Origin: Dreissena polymorpha
Lineage: Eukaryota; Mollusca; Bivalvia; Myida; Dreissenidae
Assembly (NCBI RefSeq): GCF_020536995.1
Contig: NC_068365.1
Coordinates: 34,247,067 to 34,311,066 of the forward strand
Direction: 5' to 3'
Length of the DNA: 64,000 nt
Below are positions 63,380-64,000 of the stretch, piece by piece. The position numbers were made by a program, and so were the translations under genes. The notes below the pieces were generated by a model. That model worked only from the letters and a program-made list of their open reading frames with translations. It made no database searches and had not been told where the DNA came from. The number at the start of each line of letters is the position of its first letter. Position 1 is the first letter of the stretch.

Positions 63380-64000
63380 TTTAGTTGGTCGCTTAGCGAC
63401 CAGTGAATGTCGTTGCTCAAAATTCAAGTCGGTTCGCCTTATCTACGGAGAGCCTACTAACGCCACACACGCCGTATCCGCGCGAGAAATAGTTGTATAA
63501 TTTATGCAACAGGTTTGAGTTCTCCAACTATATTCATTCACAAATGGAAACATTTAATTTATATGAATATCGTGTTAAATGTAATAGTTTCGAACGGAGC
63601 TTATATAGAAAAGAATCAATAAACAATGATTGTATTATACGTGTCGCGGAAGAGATTGTTTATGAATGATTAAAATAGTCCACTTTTTGCTGCGTCTTCG
63701 TGACGTAGTATTTTTGCTCAGCTCATTCATTAATCTGAGGCTATTAATAGATGCGGCTGCCGATAAACAAGGGGGAGTACAATTGCACGGCAATCTCCAC
63801 GCAGAGTTGTCGTTCCTTGCTCTCACATACACCTCAATGACGAAGTATAGGTCATTCATAATCTTAGGCTATTAATACATTCGGGAAAACAACGCAAATA
63901 GTTACGCTTGTTTATATTCTCAATTCATAAAACGTTGAACATGAGTTCAACAATAACTTCAGCGATACGATAGACAACAACAAAAATGCTTAATAATCGC
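63380..64000 (-). promoter_or_regulatory. Inverted copy of the promoter-like block
   Basis: Reverse complement of 57025-57553. The TATA box CTATATAAG is at 63608-63600 on the minus strand, followed by CTCCGTTCG and TTGGAGAACTCAAACCT. It ends in the perfect palindrome GGTCGCTTAGCGACC at 63387-63401. It carries an extra segment of about 190 bp bounded by two CTATTAATAGCCT blocks, and it runs past the window edge. No gene was found downstream on the minus strand. Confidence 0.5.

Overview
The window looks like nuclear DNA of a bivalve mollusc, probably a dreissenid mussel (Dreissena). The basis is AT-rich sequence, small exons in long introns, no operons or bacterial features, and at least eleven copies of a palindromic foldback repeat (core GCCTGTGCAGTCCGCACAGG) that I associate from memory with Dreissena. 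The species call is inference. No rRNA, credible functional tRNA gene, CRISPR array, reverse transcriptase or virus-like element was seen.

Five host genes are supported. (1) Minus strand 7718-677: a three-exon gene for a 176-aa secreted protein with a cationic amphipathic helix, four to five cysteines and a C-terminal EF-hand. Its 5.7-kb first intron carries about 64 copies of a 58-bp minisatellite whose unit duplicates the intron's own 3' splice site plus the first 21 nt of exon 2. (2) Plus 10485-10910: an unrecognised single-exon 141-aa protein. (3) Plus 15554-28609: a CCDC28-family gene in at least five exons, with a foldback repeat close behind three of its splice donors. (4) and (5) Plus 36289-37464 and 58206-59552: two LRAT/NlpC-P60-fold genes with the NCEHF motif and the same phase-2 intron just before the catalytic domain.

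The rest is mostly mobile DNA. At 45276-50181 lies an apparently complete 4.9-kb hAT-like transposon with an uninterrupted two-exon transposase, matching termini and a 6-bp target duplication. Two smaller hAT-like elements, at 29549-30244 and 52974-53773, have 5-6 bp duplications and sit inside other repeats. Other elements are a pogo-like MITE with TA duplication, two TTAA-flanked MITEs that contain a tRNA-Leu-like sequence (one split by a second element whose core is a 327-bp higher-order repeat), a tRNA-derived SINE family, TGCTCCCC-ended elements, and G/C-rich elements present as inverted pairs.

Layout: 0-8 kb EF-hand gene and minisatellite; 9.7-14 kb SINEs and the 141-aa gene; 15.5-28.6 kb CCDC28 gene packed with repeats; 29-36 kb repeats only; 36.3-37.5 kb LRAT gene A; 37.5-41.5 kb quiet; 41.5-45.1 kb repeats; 45.3-50.2 kb hAT; 50-56.5 kb repeats and quiet DNA; 56.7-59.6 kb a promoter-like block and LRAT gene B; 59.6-64 kb a MITE, a SINE and an inverted copy of the promoter-like block. 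Apart from the two LRAT paralogues the host genes show no functional link.
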